From the NCBI GenBank assembly GCA_964036195.1, contig OZ038450.1, positions 1,118,701 through 1,182,700 of the forward strand: 64,000 nt of DNA, written 5' to 3'. The translations under genes were made by a program, and so were the position numbers. Numbering within the stretch: position 1 is the stretch's first letter; each line of letters begins with the position of its first letter. This DNA comes from Sphaerolaimus hirsutus (taxonomy: Eukaryota; Nematoda; Chromadorea; Monhysterida; Sphaerolaimidae). Shown here in pieces: positions 36,219-48,586 of the stretch. The notes beneath the pieces were generated by a model that saw only the letters and a program-made list of their open reading frames with translations, was not told the origin of the DNA and made no database searches.

Positions 36219-36472
36219 GGCGCTCCACACGGTGGTTGACGCTACTTTTTAGAAGTCGATTGAGTCAACTCAGAGTCAACTGTTTTAAGTATAACTATTT
36301 TTAATTTATTACCTGTGTTGATTAAGAAATATTGAGAAGTCGATTGATGTAGAATGAAAGAAGGGGATTTTTTGGATACATATTGTAAATGGCTCAGAGT
36401 CAATTGAATTTTTGACCAGTTGACTCTGAGTTGACGCTAATTTTGGCGTCAACTAGCGTGTGTGGGGCCTTA
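36219..36472. mobile_element. MITE-like fold-back, CACACACGCTAGTTGAC family
   Basis: Left end GGCGCTCCACACGGTGGTTG with ACTCAGAGTCAACTG. The right end carries the inverse, TTGACTCTGAGTTGACGC, and closes CAACTAGCGTGTGTGGGGCC. The same right end occurs at 43434-43595, 54221-54500 and, with substitutions, 57593-57795. Confidence 0.6.
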
Positions 36473-37397
36473 TTGACAGTTACCAGATTGCTAAGTTGTA
36501 TGCCCTTTGCATATAACCCACAGTGTGTTTTGCGCAACAGGTGTTTGCAGGTGGACATGAAAGACTGTTTGCCACATAACTTTAATCTTTAAACTACACA
36601 TTTGGAGATCACCCTGTGACACATGAATAGAAATCTGGAGTTGACATACACCAGCTGACACACAAATGTCAACTACTGAGCTGGCCACCAATGTCAGAGT
36701 AAACAATTTAAATGACTTTTCTTGCTTCCCGGACAATTTGAAGATTTCAGGCTTTCTTACAACATTAGAGCAATACAGCAATGGGATGAAAGTTTGCCAT
36801 CTTGACAATTTGAAGATTTCAAAGTGTTCAGATTTCTGAGAACTGTTTTAGCTTTCTTTGGCATTGGCAAATGCGTTTTCCCGACAAGCCCAGTATAAAG
36901 TGTGGGGGGAGCAGGGTAGAATGTTCTTATTTTTCTGGAATGTGGAGTGACTTCACCTCTGATGATGGTGTCGGGTCACTCCAGGCTGGTTCAGGTCAGA
37001 TGAAAGACAAGGGAACCTGAATGAACAACCCACAATTGTTATTCTCCATTTACTGCAATTTTTCACTAATTTTTAGCCAACATTAGATTTCTTTCTTTTA
37101 TTTCTTACATCATTAGGGCACTACAGCGATGGCACAAAAGTTTGCAATGTAAGTATCATGGCAGCTAAGTGCCGTGCCCCACTACTTTTGGAATACAGCA
37201 AATATTATAAATCAATGAATTTACTGTAGTACCTTGGCCAACACGTTTTAATGTTTTGAAAGTGCATCAACCAAATCCGGACAAAACTAAATACAACTGC
37301 TGTAAATTACAGTGAGTGAGTGAAGTCATGTAAAAACGTCAGTCACGTGAATGCAGAAATTACCGCAGCAATGGGGGTGTGGGGTACCAGGGAGCAG

Positions 37398-37530
37398 TAC
37401 CAGGCCCTGCGAAATGCCCAGTAAAATGGCAAACGTTATTCACAGTGTCTAACGTCATTGAAAATGCCTCGGAAAATGGCAAACCTACACTTTGCATGAC
37501 ATTTGACATTTTACAGGGACTGGGACTGGC
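37398..37530. repeat. Fold-back repeat, TGTAAAATG family
   Basis: Left end CCAGGCCCTGCGAAATGCCC; right end GACATTTGACATTTTACAGG, then GACTGGGACTGGCACC. Both match the consensus ends of the family. Confidence 0.65.
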
Positions 37531-37929
37531 ACCAGGATCGATTTGAGAGACTAGAACTAGCCCAAGTAATTTCATATGAATGTACTACATGTAAAAAATT
37601 TATGAGACACACAGACAGTGTGGACATGTTCCCTCAGCTTAGAGAGTATTTATTACATGTAAATAGCTGCACTTAAAATGTATCTACACAAACTGCACTT
37701 TATATAGGCTGTCGACGCCATGTCCAGAACAGCGCAACCTCAAGCTTCCGGCGGGCAGCAAAACCAGTACAAAATTGCCCCGACCGCAACATTGCTGCAT
37801 GAGCCATTTTCCATACGGACACATTGAAGCATAACAGAGCGCGCCACCGCACAGCTCACTGGGCAATGCGTAACAGTCGCATGATATATATGCGCATACA
37901 GCATGTATACAAGCACGTAGAAGCGAATA

Positions 37930-38285
37930 GATGGCGCGCAAGGGAGGGCGGCGGCAGCGCTAGGCAACGGCGCCATGACGCCCGGCCGCGGCGCAGCGCC
38001 TATAAAACAGGATGCGCGCGACGCAACCGCCGCATGTGCCCAAGTGGCACGACCGATCGCCCACCGCAAGCGCTGTATCAAACTCGAACGTGGCCGCACC
38101 GCGCTGCAGTTTCGCCGCCGACCGCAAACAAGGCGGCCGACTGGCGGGAATGTGAAAGCGGCCTCGAACAAGGTCGAGAGGAAGTGTGCCCGAATATCGA
38201 TCGCGCCACGCCGCCGCCCCGCGGCAGGAGCAGTGCTGCGTGGCCGCCGCGCGACGCCGCCTGCTCATATAACATCCCAGTGCAA
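37930..38285. promoter_or_regulatory. CpG-rich island, possible promoter
   Basis: An isolated 350-bp segment is far richer in G+C and CpG than its AT-rich surroundings. A TATAAAA lies on the + strand at 38001-38007. Frames on both strands are Arg/Ala-rich and not protein-like. It could be the promoter or 5' UTR exon of the RING ligase (5 kb upstream, minus strand) or of an unseen + strand gene. Confidence 0.4.
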
Positions 38286-38449
38286 ATCACATAAATGAGG
38301 TGGTGTGTTATGAGGAATACAATATGGTATTCATTTATACCAATTTTGAATTGGATGTGCATTTACAAAAACACTTCAGTTGTTGGAGTAGTTTCTTTAT
38401 CTAAGATGACTTCTTACAGACTTATTTTGTTTCAGTTAAGCCCATTTGA

Positions 38450-39165
38450 CCAGGTGCCAGTTCCGCAAAATCAGAGGTGAGAAGTGAAATGGCAAATGCA
38501 AAGTAATTTGGCAAATGCAAAGTGAAGTGGCAAGTAATTTGGCAAAAGGTGAGTAAAATGCAAGCCATTTCATTGGCAGGGACCTCGTAGGAAAATTTGG
38601 CAGCTGGCAAAAATTGCCAAAGAAGTCGAAATCACTATAAAAATAGCTAGAAATAGGTATAACGCCATAGATATAGACAAAAAAGTGATTAGAAGGTGAA
38701 AAATGGCAACTGGGGCAAATTTTAGCAGTTTTGAGTGTGATCTTTATATTTTCTATCCCTGTATTTTGATTGTAAAATATGCAACTTGGACATGGGCAAT
38801 GTTTAAACCGACATGCAAAAATTGTTCCAAAGAAATGTCTCTGAAATGAAATTGGTGCACAATTAAGAGAGAAAGAGTGTATCGTGCTTCTATGTACAAC
38901 TCATTTTCGTGACAATAACATGATGTGATCATTCACAAAAAAAATTAACTGGAATATGGATCACAGTTCAGTATCCCATTTTCAAAGTTTTTCCATTTAA
39001 CTTTCTACTTGCCATTTCACTTTACATTTTACTTCTCAATTCACTTCACACTTCTCATTTCACTTCACTTTTGCCAATTTTCTTCTCAATTCACTTCTAA
39101 CTTTTCATTTCACTTTGCATTTACCATTTCACTTCTCATATCTTATTTTGCGGAATTGGCCCCAG
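38450..39165. repeat. Fold-back repeat, CAGTTCCGCAA family, long copy
   Basis: Begins CAGGTGCCAGTTCCGCAAAA with AGAAGTGAAATGGCAAATGC units. It ends with many CATTTCACTTCTCA units and TTTTGCGGAATTGGCCCC. The unique middle (38590-38990) shows no gene. Confidence 0.75.
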
Positions 39166-40119
39166 ATGGATTCCACTCATTTTAGAGTCAAGTTGAAGTC
39201 CAGCAACATGCTCTGAGGATAAAATGCACATTTCCTCAGACTGTTTTCAATGCATAGACTTTTCTGGCATCTCAGTAGGTTTATGCAATATTTATATAAT
39301 AGATTTAGATGAAAATGCATTTACCAAGTGGAGTGCACTTTGAACAGAATCCTACCGTAATATAATGAATAAAATCATGTGATAAATTTTGTAATCATTT
39401 ATTCCATAGAAAAATGAAATATTGTGATGAAATAACTGTATAATTTTGGTTCATTATTCAGATGAGTTGCTGTAGGTTTCCACACTAAGTGTGATGTCTG
39501 CTGATCATACTAAAAAAAACTTCTCAATCTTCTATCTTCTATAAAAATCTTCTCAAACCAAATAATCAAAAGCCACCTAGACCATCCCCTGAAATTATTC
39601 TGATGCATAATAATCTCCATGGGGGCATTGATTGATGAAATACAGTAGAAATTGTATTTCATTACATAAGATACGGATGTAATATGATGGCAGATGTCAT
39701 AAGCCACAATGCCCAGCCCACCCTGTAGCTACAGCTGTAGAGGGGTGGTAAGAGTAAATAGGTATATTGCAAAGCTTATTCCCTGCCAATATCTAGGGAT
39801 CAATACTACATGGGCGTGAGTGTAAATGGTAAATGGTAATAAGGAATATAGAACGTACATAAATGTATGCAGGTGTATATTTACAGACACCTCGCGCAAC
39901 GACAAATCAACAGGAAATCAGTGATCACGCAATCGGAAAATGCGCCACGCGACACAATGCAAATTCAATAGAAATCCCTTCAAAACGCAATAGTGACGGG
40001 GGTATAATAAATAATACGAAATCAGAATATATGGCACCGCATCCACATGAACTAAATAGCTCTATCCATTGCGAATTAAATAGAATGGGGCCGCCAATTG
40101 AAAACACATACGACATACC

Positions 40120-40485
40120 GTATATCCTCGAATAAGTACCCCGGGGAGTTATTTTTTCCTCATAACTTTTAGGAAAACTTGCAGGTAGGTATGTGTATAA
40201 CTGCGTAAAATATGCACTGTGTATCTGCTTTCGCTGCTGTAGGCTAACATTCTCTTGTATTTTTGTCTCACACACTACACTGCATTTGCATTTCGTTTTT
40301 TCCACTTGTTGCAGTATCTTCTCCACTCATCAGAGAGGGGGAGTTATTCAAGTGTGGGGAGTTATTTAAGGGGGGGGGGGTATTTTTTCGTCAGTGCTTT
40401 TGAGGGGGGAGTTATTCAAGGGTGGGGAGTTATTCAAGGGTGGGGAGTTATTCAAGGGGGGTCTTATTCGAGGATATACGGTAAC
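40120..40485. repeat. CGAATAAGTACCCC family repeat
   Basis: Left end CCGTATATCCTCGAATAAGT; right end TTATTCGAGGATATACGGTA, a good inverted pair. Between them, GGGGAGTTATTCAAGGGTGG repeats three times near the right end. Confidence 0.7.
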
Positions 40486-41014
40486 CTAATCGGGCTGCAA
40501 CGTGAAAAAGCAAAATGGGGAGCGAACGCCACAGGTGAGCAGCGTAGAATTTTTTTTCCAGTTCCATCATATCTCCATCGGTGATTGTAAGGAAATATAA
40601 TTAATATTATCTCCGAAAATCTCTCAAAAAATATAAAAAAACTAAATATCTCTCGAACATCTAGAATTTAGAGTCAGTATTATATACTGACGGGAACACA
40701 TGCTTTATAGAGAATGCTACCGTATTTTTATAAACCAAGTTACCTGTAAAATCATTATCCAAGGTCACCAATAGTTAAAGCGATGCAAAGTTACGAAAAA
40801 TGAAAAAGTTTGGACGTTCATTCAGATGGGATATGGTAGATTTAACTGAAAAGCAGGCAGAATATTTTTTATACAACCGTTTGCGAGTTCGGTCCATAAA
40901 GCAACTTACAATTGATGGAACTTGAAACTTCGTAGCAAGTTAGACCAGCTTAAAAAAATTGAAACACAGACATTACAGTGTAGAAAACTGTCATTTTCCC
41001 TCCCTTTCCAGGTG

Positions 41015-41165
41015 CCAATACAGACACTGTAAGATGTCCTGTAAAATATCATGCAAAGTGTTTAAAGTCATGTAAAATCCCTGCAAAATGGCAAACGTAT
41101 ATTTACCATTTTCCATGACATTTGACATTTGACATTAACAGGGTCTGGGACTGCCCCCAGAAAAA
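41015..41165. repeat. Fold-back repeat, TGTAAAATG family
   Basis: Runs from ACTGTAAGATGTCCTGTAAA through ATGGCAAACG to GACATTAACAGGGTCTGGGA. A second partial copy (AGACCGAGTAGGTAAAGCGC) follows at 41695-41815. Confidence 0.6.
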
Positions 41166-41999
41166 ATCCCGTTTTCGAAAATAACGGGACTTTCTGTGTT
41201 TTTGCATGGTTGAAAAAATAGAGACACTCATAATAGGAAGACATTGAAAATGAAAATTTGGTATTGTGCTAACTAGAAAATTGATGGGTGACAGCTGCGA
41301 AAATATTTAGAACATCATAAGTCACATGTATAAAAAAATTTGAAAAAAAAACATAAATACTTACATATTTTGTTCATTTGTTAAACGTGGAGGCATGTGC
41401 TAAAACTGTGAATGTTTTTTCCTATTTATCGAGAAAAAATAGATCAAAAAGCACAGCTGTTGTAGTACAGTCATGATTAGTTCACATGACTGGTCCCCAA
41501 ATACAGCTGTTGATTTGATTGCCTGCAAATTACCTTTGCTCTGTAAACACGTTCTTTCTGAAAATAGGAAATTTGGGGAAGTCTTTTTGAGAGAATAAGT
41601 CATTTTTACATTTTCAAATCCTTTCTCGCATAAAAACACCTGAATTCACAATTTCCAAAAAATCTGTTTGCAGAGTCAGCTCACACACTAGCAAAGCCGG
41701 TGCCAATCCCAGACCGAGTAGGTAAAGCGCCCTTTAAGATGTCTTATATATTGCAAAGTGTAAAAAGTCATGTAAAATGTCCTGTAAAACGGCAAAGGTA
41801 CATTGGCCATTTTGGCAAGTGAGGGGGGGGGGGTTCAGGGATTGTAGCCAAAAAAATCGCCTCCGGGATAGATAGCTGGACGATTCGGGGAACACCCCAC
41901 CCCTTCTTACCCCTGGTCAAGTATTTGGAGGAAATTCGATTCAAGAAGTAAACGAAGCCACCATATTGGCAATCAGCTGCCATCCATAGAGAATAAGCT

Positions 42000-43430
42000 T
42001 ATTCAATTTATCTCAATGTACAAAACATCTCAAAAAGCCACAGCGGTAATCAGAATTCTATTTATGGTTCAGAGAAGTTTGCTCAGTGCTTCAAAGTAAA
42101 TAGTAAAGTGCTATCCAATCAGACTACGAAAATACACTGGGCGGACATGATACTTGCACTCGAAGTCACGTCTCCAAATCAGTCACTGAGAAGTCACTTC
42201 TCTGGAAGCGTGCCAATGATAATTAAAGCACGTCATTTTTGTGAAACGATTAAAAAATTCATTGTTGTGAATACGTGTACGTAAAACGTTGTGACGGCAA
42301 TGAATGTTTCCAACTTTTTATGAAAATCACATCAGCGTTAAATATCGTTGACAATATTGCAGAATGAACCTATGTACCAGAATTTTCATAAAACCCAAAA
42401 TAACTGAATATTCAGCATCACAACGAAAGCAGACTGAAGGGAATGCAAATGTGGTCTTTACAGGAAAGGGATATTCGGATGGGGTACAATCATTTCTGAA
42501 GTGTGAAAGTAATCGTATACTTGTCAAGAGATTAATAATTTGTCAAAGTGAATACATAAACTACAAAATAGATTTTATACAAAAAATATTTGGGTGCAAC
42601 CTTTTCAGCGGATGTTCAATTCAATAGAATACTGTCTTTCTGCAATGTGGCAAAATATTTATGGCGGGAATATTCTGCAAACATGCCTTTCCATTTTCAC
42701 ACAGGTACATCAATATTTACCTGCATGCCTACCATACAGAAACATTTTGCAAAGACTTAAACTCGGCAGACATGAAAGGAATCAGTGATTCGGCCCTTAC
42801 GTACCAATTTTAAATTTCGTTAAAATTGTTAAGTTAATTTTGAATTTGAATGAATGCATTCCAATCGATTCATGGTAAATCTTATTCAATCCGACGTTTT
42901 ATGCGAGAACAGGATAAACTGAACACGCATATTGTCATATGAAAGCAGATAACAAGGTATTTTATTGTAACAGCCCGGACAAATTCCAACAAAAAAGTAC
43001 GTATGTGTGCGTGCGATAGAACAAGGGAAGAACGACCCTGTACACTGTACACCACTAGCGAAATCTGGATCGTTTTGAAAATCTAAAAATTGCTCTGAAT
43101 AACATAAAATGCTCACTATGTTCGTAATAATAAGAAATTATCGTATATTTATCAAGTGTAGATCTTAAATTCAAATTTCGACGGTGACGTTCACTTATCT
43201 AATTGAAAAATTTGTTGATGGTCATCCCTACGCATGAAATACGAGTGTCAATAACAATGAAATTGGGTTAGAATGGCACTTGTACAAAAATTCGTTAGAC
43301 CATTGACTCGCATAATGTCTGCCGAGTATACCCACCGCGCCAGATTTTTTGACTTCGTAAATAATGGGTATAAAATTGCACCAAAGACACACAGATGAAT
43401 ACGATAGTCAGAAAAATACGTATACTTAGG
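42000..43430. other. AT-rich DNA, nothing recognised
   Basis: Short frames only, none with domain-like sequence or the GC bias of the real exons. No RNA gene was seen. Confidence 0.35.
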
Positions 43431-43433
43431 CCC

Positions 43434-43595
43434 CACACACGCTAGTTGACATCGACACCAAATGTCAACTGGTTCCGTTCCCAATTCAAAGCTTGCGTTT
43501 GAACGTCGTTCGTCGGCTCGTCAGCAAGCTTTGTATCGGGAACGACGCCAGTTGACATTTGGTGTCGATGTCAATTAGCGTGTGTGGGCCCTTAA
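43434..43595. mobile_element. MITE, CACACACGCTAGTTGAC family
   Basis: Left end GGCCCCACACACGCTAGTTG, then ACACCAAATGTCAACTGGTT. The right end is the inverse, CCAGTTGACATTTGGTGTCG, closing AATTAGCGTGTGTGGGCCC. The interior holds the AAGCTTGC...GCAAGCTT pair. Confidence 0.8.
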
Positions 43596-43799
43596 GCACG
43601 GGGTAAATGATCTTTCCGTAAACGCTTATAGGTACTCCGAGGTACCTCCTACTAATACTAGTTTCTAAAAATTTTTTTGGATTTTTGCCAAGTCCCTACA
43701 CTTGTTTAGGAGAGGGTGTAAAAGTCACCCGACGGAATTAACTTAACTGGACACGTGTAAAAATTACGTTCCCTCCGCAAAAAAATACAGGTAAAATAC

Positions 43800-44910
43800 T
43801 CATCTTTACGCATACTCTTAGAAAACTCGAGGGAATCCCGATTTTTAACCTTCTCGATTGGTCAGCTTTCGATTGGTAAGCCGAAGTGCCTCGATTTTTA
43901 ACCCAATGTATCTTGATATTTAAGCTGCAGGCTAAGTTGTTTTGTTTATTCGATTGTAAGCCAAAATGTATCAGTTTTTAACCCAACTGTCTCGATTTTT
44001 AAGCCGCATGCACACATAACAAAATACACAGCGACAGTAAGTAAATATTTCCATAAGACTACTTGAATAATTAGCGAGGTGTTTAAATACAGTTAAAAAT
44101 AATGAAGGAATGATGGGGGATGTGTCAGTAATGGTGCGATTACAGCTCGGGCGTAAAATTCCAGTGTAAAATTCCATCGCAAAATTGATTACATCAAAGT
44201 GGATGATGATACAGGTCTGCAATTTTCCATGGACAATATGTTTATCAATACCTTCATTGTAACCAAAGGTTATCGTCCACGGTCACTTCTATTTGATTGC
44301 GAAAATTCAAAAATTTCAGTTTTACGCTGGAATTTTACGCCAGCTGAAGAAAAATCAATTCTACGCTATGTCATGGCATGCAATCACCTGGCGTAGCTGA
44401 TTTATCGATTGATTTTTCTTCAGCTGGCATAAAATTCCAGCGTAAAATCGAAATTTTTGAATTTTCGCAATCAAATAGAAGTGACCGTGGGCGATGACCC
44501 TTGGTCACAATGAAGGTATTGATAAAAATATTGTCCATGAAAAATTGCAGACCTGTATCATAATCCACTTTCATGTAATCAATTTTGCGATGGAATTTTA
44601 CGCTGGAATTTTACGCCCGAGCTGTAATCGCACCATTAATTGCGATTTTACCAAAAGTGCCGATTATCTCGCCACTAAATCTGATAAAAAATATTTACCT
44701 TTGCTCCATACATATGGATGTGGTATGTTTGCATTATAGCTTAAATCTAGACATTGGCTTCATAATCGACATAACACCGGTTAAAAATCGAGATACTTTT
44801 GTAAGCCGAGTGTGGCTCCATTGTTGATACACTTTGGCTTACCAATCGAGAGCTTACCAACTGGGAAGGTTAAAAATCGCTACACTCTCAGAAAACTCAC
44901 GAGACGAGCT
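43800..44910. repeat. 1.1-kb near-symmetric palindrome
   Basis: Inner arms (44130-44385 and 44400-44640) are almost identical when inverted: GGTGCGATTACAGCTCGGGC at the left against GCCCGAGCTGTAATCGCACC at the right, plus ACGCTGGAATTTTACGC. Outer arms also pair, from GATTTTTAACCTTCTCGATT and CTTAGAAAACTC at the left to GGAAGGTTAAAAATCG and CTCAGAAAACTCACGAG at the right. No transposase is present. Confidence 0.85.
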
Positions 44911-46367
44911 TGCGTAATATGTGAACGTCAGGATGGAACCATGGCGCTGGCGCCACGTAACGACACACCATTGGCGCCTGGCGCCATTATTAATCGCGGC
45001 ATCGTACGTCGACTCTTGGGGCAATTTTTCCGGGCTTTTCACTATTTAGTGCAGGTAGAAACAAAAATTTTAGCTCATGCTGCAAAATGCAGCCAGACAA
45101 CAAAGTGATGGCACAACAAATCTGATGGCTGAATCATAAATAGTAATTTTTATTTATTTGTTCTCTTTCCAGTAAAATAAAGTAGGAAAAATGTTTGCAA
45201 CATTGTGAACACGAACCAAAAGAAAAATTAAGGTGTAAATGTATTAAGATAACGAATTAAGTGTACAAATAAAAATACGTGAACACGACAAATTCGATCG
45301 AGTTTTTTTCAAATTTTGATAGACTGAAAAACCGAGGCGCTATTTGATGTCATCCGGAAGTGCGGAAAGCAAACAAGTTTGCACGGCTTTTCTACTCAGA
45401 AAAACATCAAACAAATAAAAATAGAAAACGCATAAGAAAAAAAAACACTCGCAAAGCAGTGAAGAATCGTAGTCCAAACATTTGCGGTCTAGAAATATTT
45501 AATACGGACGAAACACCGGCACGATTTGACAATTGTTGGAATCATCCGCAGCTAAATGCAGGGCAATTCGCGAAATCCGATTAAAACAATCCAGGCACTT
45601 TTGGCGGCAATGATGGAAAATCACGTGAGAGTGAGGTATTTACCTACCTAAATATTGATGTAAATATAATATTAACATTTTTACGTTTTTTTATATTTAT
45701 GTTCTCGCGAGCTACAGTTCAATTTTTGGGAGGAACTGGGGGCATTTTCAATTTTTTTCAAAGAAAAGATTTGAAAATTGTCAGAAATTTCACGGGATCT
45801 GCTGAGATTTTTCTTTGGTGACCCAGATTTGCGGGTTATCATAGGTAATCATTTTGCATGCACTTCAAAATTTTCAAAACAAAAAGCAATCATCAACGTA
45901 ATCATGAACAAGAGGAAAAAAGTTTTGCACCTAAATTTTCGGAAAGTCGATTTTTGAGTTTTCCTACGGCAAAATCTTGTTCGATACATTTCAGCAATGT
46001 TGAAAAATTGCAAAAGGCATGAAAAAATGAAGAGACTCTCAATTATAGATTTCCATCAGTTTGTTCGGCGCGCACCGCAGAAAAACCACATCAATTTGGC
46101 ATCTGAGACATTAAAAACATCCGCTTCTCACATGCAGTCATGCAATCAATCTCATGCACTTGCGTATGCAAATATTTTAAAAGATATTACAGTATGCAAA
46201 TGATTGTAAAAACAGAGGCGACACATGTGTGTCAACTCTGATTTCGGCTTAACTGTCGCAGAGCAATGTTCCAAATGCACATGCGACAATGTTGAATATT
46301 GCGGCACGTGCAGTTGGAGATCGCCCTGCGACACATGAAGCCGACATTTGAATTGGCAGACCAGGGG
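44911..46367. other. AT-rich DNA, nothing recognised
   Basis: Short Lys-rich frames (for example near 45360-45584) without domain features. It may contain the missing 3' exons of the cordon-bleu-like gene, but I cannot point to one. Confidence 0.3.
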
Positions 46368-46590
46368 CCAGTTCCGCAAGTGGAAAAGTTAAGAGTTAAA
46401 ACTTAAGAGTTAGGTAAAATGACAAATGACAAGTTATGAGAAAAGTTGAGAATAAGAGTTGAGTAAAACGACAAATGATTTTACTCAACTGTTAACTTTT
46501 AACTTTACTCTTAACTTATCATTTGTCATTTTACTCAACTCTTAACTTTTAACTCTTAACTTTTCCACTTGCGGAACCGGCACCAGTTGG
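46368..46590. repeat. Fold-back repeat, CAGTTCCGCAAGTGG family
   Basis: Left end GGGGCCAGTTCCGCAAGTGG with AAGTTAAGAGTTAAAAC. The right end has TTTTAACTCTTAACTTTTCC and closes ACTTGCGGAACCGGCACC. It is a compact copy without the ATCCAAATC core seen at 10.8 kb. Confidence 0.8.
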
Positions 46591-46954
46591 GCACACATGT
46601 GTCAAGTAATGTGCGGGCCGCCAATAAAAAGTTTGTCAAACGTAAAAATAACTCTATTTTGCCATACGCAAATGTGAACTGTGTATGCACCTAACAAGAT
46701 AAAAATACCATTCACATGCTAAGTATGTATAACATTTAAAATACTAATGTCCACTGTGGACTAACTTATCAGCAATGCAAAACAGAGCAAAATTAGAGAA
46801 CTTTGTAAGTAGACAATTCTGATTGAACATCGGAAAATACCAAAAGTGACAAGAAAAATGTTTAGTAAAAGTGCACTACTTAAATATAACTGACCAGTAA
46901 ATTCAACAATGACAATACCTGTCACTTTTATACCTATAACTCCACTGGTAACAT

Positions 46955-47110
46955 TCCCAGTGCCTGTAACATTTCAAATGTCATCGAAAATGCTCCGTAA
47001 AATGACAGACGACTTTTCCATTTTACAGAACATTGACATTACTTCAGACAATTTGTATGACATTTGACATTTTACAGGGCGATTTACAGGGTCTAGGAGA
47101 GCCCTCTGAT
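46955..47110. repeat. Fold-back repeat, TGTAAAATG family
   Basis: Begins CAGTGCCTGTAACATTTCAA and ends TTACAGGGTCTAGGAGAGCC. Internal AAAATGACAGACG is mirrored by GTATGACATTTGACATTTTA. Confidence 0.6.
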
Positions 47111-48074
47111 AACTTACCACTTTTCTTGTCACTTGTCCTACTTAGGAATTGGTCCCAGGGCTTGCAAGTACAGGTAAACACACACATTTCACCCATCTGA
47201 AAATAAGGTAGAGAACATGTATATGTAAATACCTATTCATTCAAGTATTAATTATCACAATCGCAGTCGAAAGACGCATTCCAATTAAGCAGCATCCTCT
47301 GAATGCACCTGAAAAGTAATTATTTCTGATTGAAGATTATAAATCAGCCTTAAAATTGAGTTTACCGTGACGAGGTGTCTGTCGACTACAGTCGATGGGC
47401 AATAAAAATCGGTACTCATTCTGGTAAACTCAAGTGCGTCCAAGACTGATTTATGAGTTTTCATTGGTTCGTTCAAAAATTAGTGTCTAGGTAGGCACAA
47501 TATGAAAAAGGCAGTGCACTGTAACGTGTCAGGGCTGGTTAAACGGACCAATCGAAAAGTTGACAGTCGCTCATCGGTCAACTGAAAAATACTTTATACC
47601 TAACATGTTTTAATCAACGACAACATGCATGCCCGACGGCGACGACGAATGCATACTTTTTAGTCCCCGGCTAGTCAGTCAACTGGTGTTGACAGAGAAA
47701 ATACCCATGTACTTACACAAATATTGCGTGGTATTATTTACCTAAAATACTTAGATTCGAAGGCAATAGAGCGAAATTTAATTTGCAAATGGTGTGTTAC
47801 TTATTAGAGAGAGCCCAACCCGCCCCTGCTTTGATGTTTTTCCGTTGAGTAATGTAGGATAAAATCATTTTATGCTGCTTGATTTTTTTAAATTCTTTAC
47901 GCTTTTATATAAAAAATAGATCGACCCAGCATTAAAACAAATCTGTGGACAAAATCAAGTGCGATCACTACCGTTGACTAAAACGCGTGTAAAACGCGAT
48001 TTTAATAGAAGTAATACAGACGTTGATCAACTACTAATCAAACCACCTAAAATTTTCCACCTGAAAAACAGTTA

Positions 48075-48350
48075 TCCTGGAGTCAGTTCCGCAAATTGAG
48101 AAGTGAGAAGTAAAATGGCAAATGCGAAGTGAAATGAGAAGTGAATTGAGAACGAAACTGGCAAAAGCGAAGGGAAATTACATTTTTTACTTCGCTTTTG
48201 CCACTTTACTTGCCATTTCACTTCACTTTTGCTAATTTACTTGCCATTTCACTTCGCTATTGCCAATTTTCATCTCAATACACTTCGCATTTGCCATTTC
48301 ACTTCGCATTTGCCATTTCACTTCTCAATTCGCGGAACTGGCACCTGAAT
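48075..48350. repeat. Fold-back repeat, CAGTTCCGCAA family
   Basis: Left end GTCAGTTCCGCAAATTGAGA, right end TCTCAATTCGCGGAACTGGC. Both arms are built of AGTGAAATGGCAAATGCGAA-type units. It lies directly beside the WH2 exon, so it occupies the following intron. Confidence 0.8.
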
Positions 48351-48358
48351 GAACCAAC

Positions 48359-48586
48359 CTTCTTCAAACCACCGATCCCACCAAAACTGCGAATGGCATC
48401 GAGCAGTTCGTCCCTGGTGTCCACTGGCTGCGTTTTCTGTTTTGAAAGCGGTGGCGGCTTTCTGCCGCGCTGCAGTGATCCAGCGCCGTTGAAACTTGAG
48501 TTTTGACTCGCATTTTGACAAACCACAGTGTTTTGGGTTTGAGTTTGAGTTTGTGTTTGATTTTGATTGACCGGCTTTAGTTTGAC
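48359..48586 (-). CDS. WH2-domain exon of the cordon-bleu-like gene
   Basis: Starts after an ATACGCAG acceptor and reads VKLKPVNQNQTQTQTQ, then a Ser/Lys/Pro linker, then DTRDELLDAIRSFGGIGGLKK up to a GTTGGT donor. The amphipathic helix and the LKKV motif split across the donor are the actin-contact features of WH2. The helix is at the exon end, so a downstream exon must complete LKK(V). Confidence 0.75.

Noticed and set aside
37740-38298. Several Arg/Ala-rich frames on both strands in the GC island
   Set aside because: They arise from base composition. No domain, no splice context, and all frames look alike.
43971-44827. Mirror-image frames (for example two versions of FINTFIVTKG)
   Set aside because: They are the two arms of the 1.1-kb palindrome read on opposite strands.
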